Source: Janthinobacterium sp. Marseille
GTDB taxonomy: Bacteria; Pseudomonadota; Gammaproteobacteria; Burkholderiales; Burkholderiaceae_D
Assembly (NCBI RefSeq): GCF_000013625.1
Contig: NC_009659.1
Coordinates: forward strand, 1,116,001 to 1,180,000
Reading direction: 5' to 3'
Length of the DNA: 64,000 nt
The notes under the pieces are model-generated. The model did not search any database. It was given only the letters and a program-made list of their open reading frames with translations, and had not been told where the DNA came from. This document shows, piece after piece, positions 52,687 through 62,142 of the stretch. Both the position numbers and the translations under genes were made by a program. Each line of letters starts with the position of its first letter. Within the stretch, counting starts at the first letter, position 1.

Positions 52687-53376
52687 ATGCACTCAACATC
52701 AATGGAAACCCCTATGACAACGCTAAATGATTTACCACTCGCTGCATTGCTGGACCGCCTGTTCCAGGAGGCCGCAGAAAATTCCCCCGAAAGCGGTGCC
52801 TTCCTGTCGCAATTCAGTAGGGCCGAACTGGATCGGCTGCTGCGCAGTAAAACGGAATACCTTGATCTATATACGCGCCTGAAAGACATGCCTCTTCCGG
52901 TATCGCGTGAAACGGGCTTGCTGCTTTATATGCTGGTGCGTGGCTCCGGGGCACGATCTATTGTCGAATTCGGGACATCGATCGGCATATCCACCTTGCA
53001 TCTTGCTGCCGCTTTGCGAGACAACGGTGGGGGCAGGTTGATAACAACTGAATTCGAACCATCAAAGCTGGTGCGCGCGCGGGCCAATCTTGAAGCGGGC
53101 GGCCTTGGCGATCTGGTCGAGATCCGGGAGGGGGACGCACTCCATACATTGGCCAGCGACTTGCCTGCATCGATCGACCTGGTGCTGCTCGATGGTGCGA
53201 AAGCTCTGTACCCCGACATCCTCAAAACCCTGGAAGGCAATCTGCGCCCAGGCGCGATTGTGGTCGCCGACAACGCCAACTACTGCCCGGAATACATGGC
53301 TTATGTCCGTTCCGGAACCAACGGGTATCGCTCGGTTGGCTTGGCGGATGACGTGGAATTTTCAATTCGTCTTTGA
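52687..53376 (+). CDS. SAM-dependent O-methyltransferase
   Basis: 229 residues; the ATGs at 52702 and 52714 are alternative starts. The caffeoyl-CoA/catechol O-methyltransferase-like fold is shown by the SAM motif SIVEFGTSIGISTLHLA (about 95-112), LVLLDGAKALYPDILK and GAIVVADNANYC. Substrate unknown. It probably forms one unit with the SDR gene 74 bases downstream and is controlled by the divergent TetR. Confidence 0.88.
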   Translation: MHSTSMETPMTTLNDLPLAALLDRLFQEAAENSPESGAFLSQFSRAELDRLLRSKTEYLDLYTRLKDMPLPVSRETGLLLYMLVRGSGARSIVEFGTSIGISTLHLAAALRDNGGGRLITTEFEPSKLVRARANLEAGGLGDLVEIREGDALHTLASDLPASIDLVLLDGAKALYPDILKTLEGNLRPGAIVVADNANYCPEYMAYVRSGTNGYRSVGLADDVEFSIRL

Positions 53377-53450
53377 GGCTGCCCGGCACAGCACTTAGTA
53401 CTCCGCTGCTTTGCGGTTGCACACCAAACTAATTTACGAAAGGTAACTCC

Positions 53451-54206
53451 ATGAAAATCACCGGTAATACTATCCTCATAAGCGGAGGCACCAGCGGGAT
53501 TGGCCGCGCCTTGGCCGAAGCATTTTATGATCGCGGGAATCGCGTCATCATCACCGGCCGTCGCCAGGTCCTGCTTGATGAGATTACAGCTGCCCGGCCC
53601 GGCCTGGTAGGACTACAGCTGGATGTGAACGACGCAAGCTCATTATCGAGATTTTCAGTTCAACTACACGAGCAATTTCCCCAGCTTAATGTGCTGATCG
53701 CCAATGCCGGTATCTCGCACGCTGAGGATATGGCGTCCGATAGCTGGACTACTGATAATGCGGAAGCCATTGTGCAAACCAATATCCTGGGCGTGCTACG
53801 CATGGCAGCAGTCGCACTGCCACTTCTCAAACACAAACCTGATGCGACTTTTATGGCGACCAGTTCGGCGTTGGCATTCGTGCCTCGCGCAGATTTTCCT
53901 GTCTATTGCGCCAGCAAGGCTTTCCTGCATTCCTGGTTGCAGTCCTTGCGGCACCAGATGCGTCACTTCCCGATCGAGGTACTTGAACTTTCACCGCCGT
54001 ATGTACAGACCGCGCTCACCGGTGGGCAGCAATTGCATGACCCGCGTGCGATGCCGCTGAGCGATTACATGACAGAGGTCCTGCAGATGCTGGAAAAGGG
54101 GCATACTCCACACGGCGAAATCCTGCTGAAGCAAGACTTGGCACGACGCCGGGCCGAGCGCGATGGCCGCTACGACGATATATTCGCAGCCATGAATCCG
54201 GTTTAA
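53451..54206 (+). CDS. Short-chain dehydrogenase/reductase (SDR)
   Basis: 251 residues. NAD(P)-binding ISGGTSGIGRALAEA at the start, NAG motif (IANAGIS), catalytic Ser in FMATSSALAFV and YCASK (YxxxK). It reduces a carbonyl or oxidises an alcohol; substrate unknown. It follows the methyltransferase gene and has AAAGG before the ATG. Confidence 0.9.
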   Translation: MKITGNTILISGGTSGIGRALAEAFYDRGNRVIITGRRQVLLDEITAARPGLVGLQLDVNDASSLSRFSVQLHEQFPQLNVLIANAGISHAEDMASDSWTTDNAEAIVQTNILGVLRMAAVALPLLKHKPDATFMATSSALAFVPRADFPVYCASKAFLHSWLQSLRHQMRHFPIEVLELSPPYVQTALTGGQQLHDPRAMPLSDYMTEVLQMLEKGHTPHGEILLKQDLARRRAERDGRYDDIFAAMNPV

Positions 54207-54300
54207 CGATTGTCGCTGGATGAAGGCCGCAAACATTCGTCACCGCGAATTTTTATGCGGCGTAGCTGTTGCTTAAAATGATGCTCGTTTGAAATGCTGA

Positions 54301-54678
54301 CTACCCGGATACGATACTAAGAATGTTGCCATCCGGATCCCTGAACCACGCAACCTTCATGTTGCCACCCACATGAAGGTCACCTTCAAGTGTCAGGCCG
54401 GGTAGGTCGTAATGCTCAAAGACGACACCTTTTTCCTTCAATGCGCGTGCAATGGTATCAATCTCATCGCCGACATCCCACATCAGCGTCGTCGCCTTGT
54501 TGCTGCCGGCATACTGCGACCGGTAAACATTGATTTTGGTATTGCCGCTACGATAGGTAATGACCTCATCGCCTTCAACCGATTCCTTCTGCAGGCTGAG
54601 CGTGGATTCGTAAAATTTCGCTGCGACCTGTATATCCTTGACTGCGACCATGGTGATCGCTTCCTTGCTCTTCAGCAT
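54301..54678 (-). CDS. VOC family (glyoxalase/bleomycin resistance-like) protein
   Basis: 125 residues from ATG 54678, decided by GGAGA six bases upstream; longer readings lack one. Paired beta-alpha-beta-beta-beta units: VAVKDIQVAAKFYESTLSLQ, then VAWFRDPDGNILSIVS, the typical VOC end. His/Glu metal ligands are only partly evident. Enzymatic role unknown. Confidence 0.85.
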   Translation of the reverse strand: MLKSKEAITMVAVKDIQVAAKFYESTLSLQKESVEGDEVITYRSGNTKINVYRSQYAGSNKATTLMWDVGDEIDTIARALKEKGVVFEHYDLPGLTLEGDLHVGGNMKVAWFRDPDGNILSIVSG

Positions 54679-54882
54679 GTCAGTCTCCATAAGTTTCGCT
54701 TGCCGACGGGAAATCAATATGGGCCTGGTCGGCAGAATGAATCGTTCGCAAACGGATGGATATTCCATCGTTGCACTTGTATGACGCATTTCGAATGCGC
54801 AACTAAGAAGGACGAAGCGTCAACATTATTAACGACAGCTGCGGTTAAAGTTGGTTCCGTATGCTTATAACCAGTCAATTAA

Positions 54883-54903
54883 CGAGGCCTGTCACAGGCC
54901 TCG
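54883..54903 (-). terminator. Hairpin after the FadL-type gene
   Basis: CGAGGCCTG pairs with CAGGCCTCG over a TCA loop, nine bases after the stop codon. T-tract on the minus strand is weak. Confidence 0.65.
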
Positions 54904-54912
54904 CCGCGCAAT

Positions 54913-56196
54913 CTAGAACCGATAAGTCGCACCCACAGCCAGGCCGTTCGCACTGTTACTGAAATCAGCACTATAGGTTTGACCGAGTGGGAACGGGTTG
55001 GCGTTGTTGACGCTTACTTTTTCTTCTTTGCGATAAAAGTAAGCCACATTGATCGTCAGGTCCTCGATCGGGCTCCAGCCGGCACCGAGACTCAGCGTAG
55101 TGCGGTCGCCGGTAGGGAAGCGCGGTGTGCGGTCGAGGTCATTGCTCGGGGACTGGTCATAGCTTAAGCCGGCGCGCAGCAGCCATTGCTTATTCATCTG
55201 GTAGGAGGTTCCTATGGCATAGGTCCAGGTGTCGCGCCAGTTCTGTTCTTCCGTGATAGTGGTGAATGCATCCGGAGCCAGGGCGCCTCCACTTACGTTA
55301 GCGTTGTTAACGGTGATGCTTTTCATGCGACTCCAGCGTGTCCATGTCGTACCGGCGTACAGTATCCAGGAGTCACTCACTTGCTGCGTCAGCGACAGGT
55401 CCCATGACTCAGGTGTCTGGATTTTAAAGGAAGCTTGATAGCGGCCTGCCACCAGCACAGGAGTCGGAGTGCCAAGACCCGGTGTGACGCTGGTATGCCC
55501 TTCGAGCGTGTAGTCCACTTTTGAGCGGAAGCTCAGGCCGATGCGGGTGGTATCGTTTGCCTGGGCCAGCACGCCGAAGTTGTAGCCATAGCCGATGTCA
55601 TCACCCTTGATCTGAACCTGACCGTCATTGTTTGGTGAGAATGCAGTCGTGTATGCCGTTTTCAGGGTACTGGAGATGCGGTTAATGGTTGGCCCGAAGC
55701 CGATCGAGACCCTGTCATTGAATGCGTAGCTGATGGTCGGCTGGAAAGTCACGACCTTGATCTTGCTCTGACTGCCGAAGTGGCGACCCTGGAAAGTGTT
55801 TTCGTATTCAGTGTCCAGGCCGAACGGCGAGTAAACGCCGAGGCCAAACGCCCATTTTTCATCAAGGGGTTTGACATAGAAGCCCATAGGCACAGTCCTG
55901 GAAGGAAGCATGTCGCCATGATTGGTACCAGGGCGATTGCCATTGGCGTTGCTGATTTCGCTCTTGCTATCAATTACAGCAATACCTCCACTGACTTGTT
56001 GTCGCTTGAGGTGCGACATGCCGGCAGGGTTGCCGAAAACGGTGCTGGCATCGTCGGCGGAAGAAGCACGGCCGGCAAAGCCTGTACCCATGCCGCTAAT
56101 GCTTTGTTCGTTAAGTGCAAAACCATTGGCGAGCAATTGTGGGGATGCGATGGCCGCGCTGATGGCAAGCGTGGTTTTGAACGTCAAATTTTTCAT
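54913..56196 (-). CDS. FadL/TodX-type outer-membrane transport protein
   Basis: 427 residues. Signal peptide (about 1-23, QLLANG), then the FadL N-terminal hatch NGFALNEQSISGMGTGFAG and ASTVFGNPAGMSHL. Many amphipathic beta-strands follow, ending with aromatic YRF as expected for a 14-strand outer-membrane barrel. It imports long-chain fatty acids or aromatic hydrocarbons across the outer membrane. Confidence 0.92.
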   Translation of the reverse strand: MKNLTFKTTLAISAAIASPQLLANGFALNEQSISGMGTGFAGRASSADDASTVFGNPAGMSHLKRQQVSGGIAVIDSKSEISNANGNRPGTNHGDMLPSRTVPMGFYVKPLDEKWAFGLGVYSPFGLDTEYENTFQGRHFGSQSKIKVVTFQPTISYAFNDRVSIGFGPTINRISSTLKTAYTTAFSPNNDGQVQIKGDDIGYGYNFGVLAQANDTTRIGLSFRSKVDYTLEGHTSVTPGLGTPTPVLVAGRYQASFKIQTPESWDLSLTQQVSDSWILYAGTTWTRWSRMKSITVNNANVSGGALAPDAFTTITEEQNWRDTWTYAIGTSYQMNKQWLLRAGLSYDQSPSNDLDRTPRFPTGDRTTLSLGAGWSPIEDLTINVAYFYRKEEKVSVNNANPFPLGQTYSADFSNSANGLAVGATYRF

Positions 56197-56449
56197 TATT
56201 AAAATTCCGGATAATCACAGGACAATGATCACTATCGTGATGTGGAGGCCATGCCCTGATTGATGAATAAGCGGCGTATTCTGTCTGAAAGCGGGACAAG
56301 ATTGGGAAATAAAAAATAAGGCTGATACGTCGATCGCCTGTCAATATTGCTTGCAGGTCTATTCCGACAAGCGTTTGTCCGCTTGTCTGATTTGTCGTTT
56401 TGCTTGGGCCACGTAAGATCACCAGACAATCATTCCAAAGGAGATCGCC

Positions 56450-56626
56450 ATGATGACGCAAATCCAGGCCGTGCAGCAGCGTAATGAAGAACTTAAAAAG
56501 CGTGCAGAACGTGACACGATAGTGCAGGAGACGGTGCCGGGGGAAGACAAGATCCTGACTGAAGAAGAAAAGCGTATCGCCAGGGAGAGGGTCGCCAAAA
56601 GCACGACGGATGAAGATACGAATTAA
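56450..56626 (+). CDS. Small charged hypothetical protein
   Basis: 58 residues starting MMTQIQAVQQRNEELKKRAE. AAAGGAG lies eight bases before the ATG. Mostly helical and highly charged, with no membrane segment. A terminator follows 26 bases after the stop, which supports a real monocistronic gene. Function unknown. Confidence 0.7.
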   Translation: MMTQIQAVQQRNEELKKRAERDTIVQETVPGEDKILTEEEKRIARERVAKSTTDEDTN

Positions 56627-56651
56627 GTGTCATCCGATAAGCTGGGCCGAT

Positions 56652-56690
56652 AAAAAACCGCATCGCCTTTTGCAGGGATGCGGTTTTTTT
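56652..56690 (+). terminator. Intrinsic terminator
   Basis: AAAAAACCGCATC pairs with GATGCGGTTTTTT; can serve the genes on both sides. Confidence 0.88.
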
Positions 56691-56702
56691 ACGTCTGTAA
56701 CT

Positions 56703-57224
56703 TTATACGAATACCGGCGACGACAAGGGATTGAAGTCAGTCCAGTCGCCATTCACAATCTGGCCTTCCGAACGTTCGACGCACTGCGCACCCAGGGCGC
56801 GGAAGGTGTCGATGGCCTTTTCTTCCTCTTCTTCACTGGTCACAGTGACCGCGACCAGCATGCCGGCCTTGCGCAAGGGTGGAATATCCTTTTCTTCATC
56901 GGTACTGGATAAGGAACCGACCAGCGAACCGATGTGCGCACCGACCAATGCACCGGTGACGGCACCCAGTGGTCCGGCCGCGGTACCCGCCGCGCCACCT
57001 ATCAGGCCGCCAGCAGCCAGCCCCGCTGCCGTGCCTTTATCGCTATCTTCCGAGCCCGGCGATTCATCGCGATCCCCACCGATAGGAAACATATCGTGCT
57101 GCCCAGGCGGATTAACGTAAAACGACGTGATCTGTCCATCTGGCGCGCCTGCACGATGCAAGGCTGCAAGTGCTGCTTTTGCTTCATCCTGCTGTTGAAA
57201 GTGTCCGGCGATGATTACTGTCAT
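56703..57224 (-). CDS. Glycine-zipper stress-type protein
   Basis: 173 residues from ATG 57224 (GGAGGAAG upstream; the ATG at 57269 is rejected). An N-terminal ferredoxin-like part (TVIIAGHFQQQDEAKAALAA) and a matching C-terminal part (MLVAVTVTSEEEEEKAIDTF) flank a Gly/Ala-rich zipper (GTAAGLAAGGLIGGAAGTAA, about 80-120) that can insert in membranes. This build is typical of stress-induced proteins in Burkholderiales. Role unknown. Confidence 0.8.
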   Translation of the reverse strand: MTVIIAGHFQQQDEAKAALAALHRAGAPDGQITSFYVNPPGQHDMFPIGGDRDESPGSEDSDKGTAAGLAAGGLIGGAAGTAAGPLGAVTGALVGAHIGSLVGSLSSTDEEKDIPPLRKAGMLVAVTVTSEEEEEKAIDTFRALGAQCVERSEGQIVNGDWTDFNPLSSPVFV

Positions 57225-57517
57225 GGCATCTTCCTCCTGATATGGACTCGCATTACGCAAGTGATGCATGCTTGACTGTCAAATGGGTGATGAGTTCCGG
57301 GCGGCTATAAGGCTGACAGCGCATGTCGTCGCGGTAATGCCAGCTTGTCGGTACACGCCGACAGTGGCCTGGTGACAGATGGGATTCACGCCCCTGCCGC
57401 AAGAAAAGGCGCGTTGATGCAAATTTGCATCGGAAGTTCAGCCAATTACTAGTGCATATGGATGTTTGAGAGTTTTCTCATTCTGTCTGCGCACATTAAT
57501 GTGGCATACCACCTAAT
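57225..57517. other. Gap upstream of the porin region
   Basis: No gene seen. A 16-bp perfect palindrome GATGCAAATTTGCATC lies at 57416-57431 and could be a regulator site. Confidence 0.45.
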
Positions 57518-57700
57518 GTGGATGTGTTTCTTTCACCAAAAACGGGAGATATCCACGTTTCAAATGATGATACAGGGTGGCACGGTAACTGCTATGTCAG
57601 TTCGGTCGGCGAATGTTCGCCTGATATTTTTCCTGTAAAGGTGGTGTACCACATTATTGGTAAAGATGGGCAAGTCGGGGGTGTCAATCAAGCCCGCTAA
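57518..57700 (+). CDS. Possible small protein or gene remnant
   Basis: 60 residues from a GTG (VDVFLSPKTGDIHVSNDDTG ...). The text is coding-like, but there is no ribosome site and an in-frame stop lies just upstream. It may be the end of a lost gene. It lies 39 bases before the porin gene. Confidence 0.3.
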   Translation: MDVFLSPKTGDIHVSNDDTGWHGNCYVSSVGECSPDIFPVKVVYHIIGKDGQVGGVNQAR

Positions 57701-57739
57701 TCACAATGAATCGGTCGTTTATCTAAAAAGGAGCTAACA

Positions 57740-58915
57740 ATGAAACAAATAAAACATGCTGCCGTCGGCAGCGTGCTGGGTCTGCTCGCGTGTGCATTTT
57801 CAACGCAGGTACTGGCACAGACCAGCGTACAAGTCGGCGGTATGCTCGACGTGTATGCCGGTTCGATCAAACGCAGCGGTGATGCTGCGAGTACATCGGT
57901 GGTTAATAGTGGTGGCTTGCAAACCTCCTGGTGGGGTTTCAAGGGCACGGAGGAACTGGGCAATGGCCTGAAGGCACACTTTGCGCTGACCGGCTTTATG
58001 CGCCCTGACGTTGGTGCGATGGGGCGCTTCGGTACGGATACCATGTTTTCCCGCGACGCCAACGTAGGGTTGTCGGGCTCCTTCGGTACAGTGTCGCTGG
58101 GCCGTGACCTGGCACCCAACTTTGTGCCGTCGCTGACATTCAACCCGTTTGGTTCTTCCTTCCAGTTTTCGCCGCTCGGTTTGCATACGCAAACATCGTC
58201 CAGTCGCTATGCCGGGCGGGCATGGTCAGCCACCGTTGCCGGTGATACGGCGTGGAGCAATGAAATCATGTACGTCACGCCTAAACTGGGTGGATTTACT
58301 ACCAGCCTTTTCCTGCAACTTGGTGAACAAGCCGGTAGTTCAGGTAAAAACAATTTTGGCGCCAATACCATGTATGCCAATGGCCCGCTCTCGTTCGGTG
58401 CTTACTTCCAATCCGTGAAATCGAATAATCCGGTCGATCCGGTGACCGGCGCTTCGCAAGTGTTTTCGTTCACACCGTATAACCGGGCAAGCGGGGCCAC
58501 CTATGCACTGGCCGCTTCCAAAAACGACACCTGGTTTGTTGGCGGCGCATATGACCTGCAATTCATCAAACTGTTTGGAACACTGAATTACTCGACGAAC
58601 AAATTATTGAATGCCGCAGACGATAGCCGCTATGACCTAAAATCAAATACGGTGCAACTTGGTGCCAGCATGCCGATCGGCAAGGGCTCGGCACTGCTTT
58701 CCTGGGCCAGGACCAATGTCAAGGCTGACGGGGATTTGAGTGCGGTACTCGGCAATAGCGATGTGCAGTCATCACTGGTGCGCAATACGGTTTCACTTGG
58801 CTATGATTATTTTCTTTCAAAGCGTACCGATGTCTATAGCGTCGTCAGTTACGATAAGCTGACTGCGCAATCCAGTGGTGTCAGCGCGGGCTTTGGTATT
58901 CGCCAGCGCTTCTGA
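57740..58915 (+). CDS. Gram-negative trimeric porin (Burkholderiales type)
   Basis: 391 residues. Signal peptide (about 1-26, STQVLAQ), then SVQVGGMLDVYAGSIKRSG and TSWWGFKGTEELGNGLKAHF, the hallmark start of Burkholderiales general porins. Later SLGYDYFLSKRTDVYSVVSY and GFGIRQRF close the 16-strand barrel with a terminal aromatic. It admits small hydrophilic solutes. AAGGAG precedes the ATG and a terminator follows. Confidence 0.93.
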   Translation: MKQIKHAAVGSVLGLLACAFSTQVLAQTSVQVGGMLDVYAGSIKRSGDAASTSVVNSGGLQTSWWGFKGTEELGNGLKAHFALTGFMRPDVGAMGRFGTDTMFSRDANVGLSGSFGTVSLGRDLAPNFVPSLTFNPFGSSFQFSPLGLHTQTSSSRYAGRAWSATVAGDTAWSNEIMYVTPKLGGFTTSLFLQLGEQAGSSGKNNFGANTMYANGPLSFGAYFQSVKSNNPVDPVTGASQVFSFTPYNRASGATYALAASKNDTWFVGGAYDLQFIKLFGTLNYSTNKLLNAADDSRYDLKSNTVQLGASMPIGKGSALLSWARTNVKADGDLSAVLGNSDVQSSLVRNTVSLGYDYFLSKRTDVYSVVSYDKLTAQSSGVSAGFGIRQRF

Positions 58916-58981
58916 GGCAAGGGGGGCTGACATAAAAAGCGGCGCGCGCAGTGCAGTATTGCCGCGCATGCTTTGCCAACT

Positions 58982-59013
58982 AAAAGAGGACTATTCAGAT
59001 AGTCCTCTTTTTT
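58982..59013 (+). terminator. Intrinsic terminator after porin
   Basis: AAAAGAGGACTAT pairs with ATAGTCCTCTTTT with T-tract. Confidence 0.9.
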
Positions 59014-59088
59014 GTTTACAGCGAACATCGATGCGATCTTCTGTGAATTTCCGGATTGCAATTTCGTATGAATTTTTAAAAAAACATA

Positions 59089-59116
59089 TTGAATGTCACT
59101 AGAATTCATGTAATAT
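59089..59116 (+). promoter_or_regulatory. Possible MFS gene promoter
   Basis: TTGAAT, 16 bases, TAATAT. It lies 87 bases before the MFS start, next to a GTAC...GTAC inverted pair that could bind a regulator. Confidence 0.45.
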
Positions 59117-59202
59117 ATCAGTACATTTTATGCGTACAGCATATAGATAATAAATAGAACAGAGCAACAGGATCGCCCGCGGCGATTCAACAGGAGACAA
59201 AG

Positions 59203-60585
59203 ATGGATGTACATACCGGAGTTAGCCTCCGCGCCAATGTGGCTGCACGCCTTGAGCGTTTGCCAATGACCCGTTACCAACGATCCCTATTCGGAATTAT
59301 TGCAACAGCATGGTTTTTCGATTCGATGGATCTCGGCATTATGACCTTCGTACTCGGGTCTATCAAAGCCGAATTCGCACTGACTACGACACAAGCCGGC
59401 TTGCTTGCCAGTTCCAGCTTCCTTGGCATGTTCCTCGGTGCCGCAATCGCCGGCATGCTGGCCGATAAATTCGGACGCAAACCGGTTTTCCAGTGGAGCA
59501 TGATTTTTTGGGGTGCAGGTAGCCTGGCCTGCGGTTTTGCTACTGACGTCACATGGTTGATGGTGTTCCGCGTGGTCCTCGGCTTCGGTATGGGAATGGA
59601 ATTTCCTATCGGCTTGTCGATGGTATCGGAGATTGTACCGGCGAAGAGCCGCGGTAAATATGTGGCGATCCTCGAAGGTTTCTGGCCGCTCGGCTTTATC
59701 GCCGCCGGTATCCTCGCTTACCTGACCCTGCCTTTGATTGGCTGGCGCGGTATCTTTATCGCCTTGTCGATTCCCGCAGTATTTGTATTTATCGTGCGTC
59801 GTTACGTACCGGAGTCGCCACGCTGGCTGGAAGAAGTGGGCCGTGATGCGGAAGCTGATGCAGTAACGACCAAGATTGAAAAGAATGTGATCAAGGCGAA
59901 TGGCGGCAAACCTCTGCCGACTCCTGCGCCACCAATTAATGAAATGCCGAAGAAGCAAGACAAGCGCGCCTTGTTTGCCGAGCTGTGGCATGGCGTATAT
60001 GCGAAACGTACCGTGATGTTGTGGGCATTGTGGTTCTTTGCATTGCTGGGCTACTACGGCCTGACCACCTGGCTGGGTGCCTTGCTGCAGCAGGCAGGCT
60101 ACGAAGTCACCAAGTCAGTGATGTACACCGTTTATATTTCGCTGGCGGGTATTCCGGGCTTCATCTTTTCAGCCTGGTTGCTGGAAAAATGGGGACGCAA
60201 GCCGACCTGCGTATTGATGTTGGTGGGGAGTGCCTGTGCCGCTTATGTATATGGACAGGTAGCAACGGCACAAGCGCCGGTTGCGCAATTGATAGGTGCG
60301 GGTCTGTGCATGCAGTTCTTCCTGTTCGGCATGTGGTCTGTCCTGTATGCCTATACGCCGGAACTGTATCCGACCCGTTCACGTGCTACCGGTTCGGGCT
60401 TTGCTTCCTCGATCGGTCGCCTGGGCTCCTTGCTCGGACCATTCGCAGTCGGCGTGATCTTGCCCATGACTGGTCATACCGGTGTATTTACTTTGGGTGC
60501 TATTTCTTTTGGTATCGCTGCTTTGGTCGTGATCGTAATGGGAACGGAAACCAAAGGGCGTTCGCTGGAAGAAGTATCGGGTTGA
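59203..60585 (+). CDS. MFS transporter, aromatic acid/sugar:H+ symporter-like
   Basis: 460 residues with about 12 membrane segments. Loop motifs GMLADKFGRKP (2-3) and WLLEKWGRKPT (8-9), and FRVVLGFGMGMEFPIGLSMV and YVPESPRWL in the central part, fit the sugar/aromatic-acid group. The cytoplasmic loop after segment 6 is long and charged (KKQDKRALF). The substrate is unknown. It is monocistronic; GGAGACA precedes the ATG and a terminator follows. Confidence 0.9.
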   Translation: MDVHTGVSLRANVAARLERLPMTRYQRSLFGIIATAWFFDSMDLGIMTFVLGSIKAEFALTTTQAGLLASSSFLGMFLGAAIAGMLADKFGRKPVFQWSMIFWGAGSLACGFATDVTWLMVFRVVLGFGMGMEFPIGLSMVSEIVPAKSRGKYVAILEGFWPLGFIAAGILAYLTLPLIGWRGIFIALSIPAVFVFIVRRYVPESPRWLEEVGRDAEADAVTTKIEKNVIKANGGKPLPTPAPPINEMPKKQDKRALFAELWHGVYAKRTVMLWALWFFALLGYYGLTTWLGALLQQAGYEVTKSVMYTVYISLAGIPGFIFSAWLLEKWGRKPTCVLMLVGSACAAYVYGQVATAQAPVAQLIGAGLCMQFFLFGMWSVLYAYTPELYPTRSRATGSGFASSIGRLGSLLGPFAVGVILPMTGHTGVFTLGAISFGIAALVVIVMGTETKGRSLEEVSG

Positions 60586-60655
60586 TGTTGTGACTGGATG
60601 ACACCGTGTGGATCGGTGTCATCCACTTGTTGTGCTTCGTGTGCAGTAGCTTTGT

Positions 60656-60687
60656 GGTGTTCAGTGCCTAGCTGAACACCATTTTTT
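60656..60687 (+). terminator. Intrinsic terminator after MFS gene
   Basis: GGTGTTCAG pairs with CTGAACACC, followed by ATTTTTTT. Confidence 0.9.
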
Positions 60688-60717
60688 TATGCGCTTGGGG
60701 AAGCACACTGATTAGTT

Positions 60718-60894
60718 TCAGCTACCTTTTTTAATATCGGCTTTGACATCGCCATAGTGTTCCTGGACCTTGCCGATGCCTTTTTCTATCTTGCCTTTTT
60801 CTTCGAGGTTTTTATTGCCGATGACTTTACCGGTGACTTCCTTGATGGCACCTTCGGCTTGCTTGAGATTGCCTTTAACTTGATCTTTGTTCAT
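60718..60894 (-). CDS. CsbD family stress protein
   Basis: 58 residues from ATG 60894, with AAGGAG eight bases upstream (a start at 60921 is rejected). MNKDQVKGNLKQAEGAIKEV and GKIEKGIGKVQEHYGD are the CsbD pattern: a small hydrophilic helical protein induced by envelope or osmotic stress. Confidence 0.92.
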   Translation of the reverse strand: MNKDQVKGNLKQAEGAIKEVTGKVIGNKNLEEKGKIEKGIGKVQEHYGDVKADIKKGS

Positions 60895-60984
60895 AGCAGT
60901 AACTCCTTGTAGTGTGTTCACTCAAAAAGCGAACGTTGGTGATGCAGGGAAAGTTGTGCGCAGTGGCACAGCATGCGATCCTGT

Positions 60985-61206
60985 TCAGCCGCCGTGAAAA
61001 CCTTTCAATATGTCTTCCTTCGGCTTGTTCGGGTCTATGGTCGAATCGTTGGTTCTCTCCGGCGAATCCAGCTTGTCGCTTTCTTTCGCGTTTTCGCGCA
61101 GCCTGACTTGTGCATCCGGCGGTGGAGTGGGTGTGGCATTGTTTAAACCCGATTCCTCAGCCTGATCAGTGGCTTCGGTTTTCTTGCCTGTCTTGATGTC
61201 GGACAT
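60985..61206 (-). CDS. Small hydrophilic hypothetical protein
   Basis: 73 residues, disordered-looking, rich in Glu, Asp, Lys, Pro and Thr. CAGGAGG lies before the ATG, so it is well supported as a gene. It lies 90 bases upstream of csbD on the same strand and may belong with it to a stress response. Family not recognised. Confidence 0.75.
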   Translation of the reverse strand: MSDIKTGKKTEATDQAEESGLNNATPTPPPDAQVRLRENAKESDKLDSPERTNDSTIDPNKPKEDILKGFHGG

Positions 61207-61370
61207 TCCATCCTCCTGTTGGCAGCAAAAATCTAATCATAGATACGCTGCGCCGTTTAGTTAATCGGACATTGACGCAAACTGATGTGGGATTAGAGGA
61301 AGTTGGTGACCAGCACACGCATCATTTTTTCCTGTGCAACAATGCTGTATTGCAATCGGCGGCAAGAGTT

Positions 61371-62093
61371 ATGCATAAGCACGAATATTGGACTTACTGG
61401 CGTGATGGCAGCGCAAGCAGGGCGGAGTATGGCTTCTGGGCCGGTGACTCGGCGCCGGCGCTGGGTTCGCATTTCCATGATGAAGGGCAACTGACACTGG
61501 TGCTCGCTGGTAGCAGGAAGTTTGAAGTGAACAACAAAGTCATCCGGCTTGATGCAGGACAATGCCTGTACATTCCGGCGGGCATGCCGCATTGCAGTTT
61601 GCCGCACCTGGCGGCCGGGACCAGATGCCTGAATATCTATTACCAGCCAGCGCATGCACGACATCAGCCGGTAGTGCTGGATATCCGGCAACTGAATGCG
61701 CAAGCGCTTGATGTACCTGCTCTGCTACTGCAGATAGAAGAAGAGCTGGCATTAATGCGTGCCGGAATACAGGCAGCCGGTTCGACCGTGTGTTTGCAAG
61801 AATTCCGCAACAGCCTGGAATCCATCGCCGTCATCGCTTCCGCAAGCGGCTTGAGCCGCGAAGCATTCAGCCGCAAATTCACGCGGGACATCGGCATGTC
61901 GCCACATGCGTATCGTCTGGTCGGCCGCCTGAATGCAGCGCGCAGGCAATTACGCGACGGCGTCGCGGTCGCCGACACCGCTACCGATTTTGGCTTTGCC
62001 GATCAAAGCCATTTCGGCCGTCATTTCTTCCGCGTCTTTGGCGTGACGCCCGGTGCTTATCGCAATAGCATGCGCCGATCACAAACGTTCTAG
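61371..62093 (+). CDS. AraC family transcriptional regulator
   Basis: 240 residues from ATG 61371 (a TTG at 61272 would add 33 residues; the choice is uncertain). The N-terminal cupin-like domain has SHFHDEGQLTLVLAGSRKF and CLYIPAGMPH. The C-terminal two helix-turn-helix motifs are clear: LESIAVIASASGLSREAFSR and DTATDFGFADQSHFGRHFFR. It probably controls the TauE/SafE gene that starts 49 bases downstream on the same strand, or another transporter. Confidence 0.87.
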   Translation: MHKHEYWTYWRDGSASRAEYGFWAGDSAPALGSHFHDEGQLTLVLAGSRKFEVNNKVIRLDAGQCLYIPAGMPHCSLPHLAAGTRCLNIYYQPAHARHQPVVLDIRQLNAQALDVPALLLQIEEELALMRAGIQAAGSTVCLQEFRNSLESIAVIASASGLSREAFSRKFTRDIGMSPHAYRLVGRLNAARRQLRDGVAVADTATDFGFADQSHFGRHFFRVFGVTPGAYRNSMRRSQTF

Positions 62094-62142
62094 ATCAGAC
62101 TGCATCGAATAGTTAGCCTGTCCTGACTCGGGAAAGGCTGTT

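Noticed and set aside
52587-52889. Extended N-terminus for the TetR gene
   Set aside because: Runs through the 21-bp inverted repeat and the divergent methyltransferase start; the text is not protein-like.
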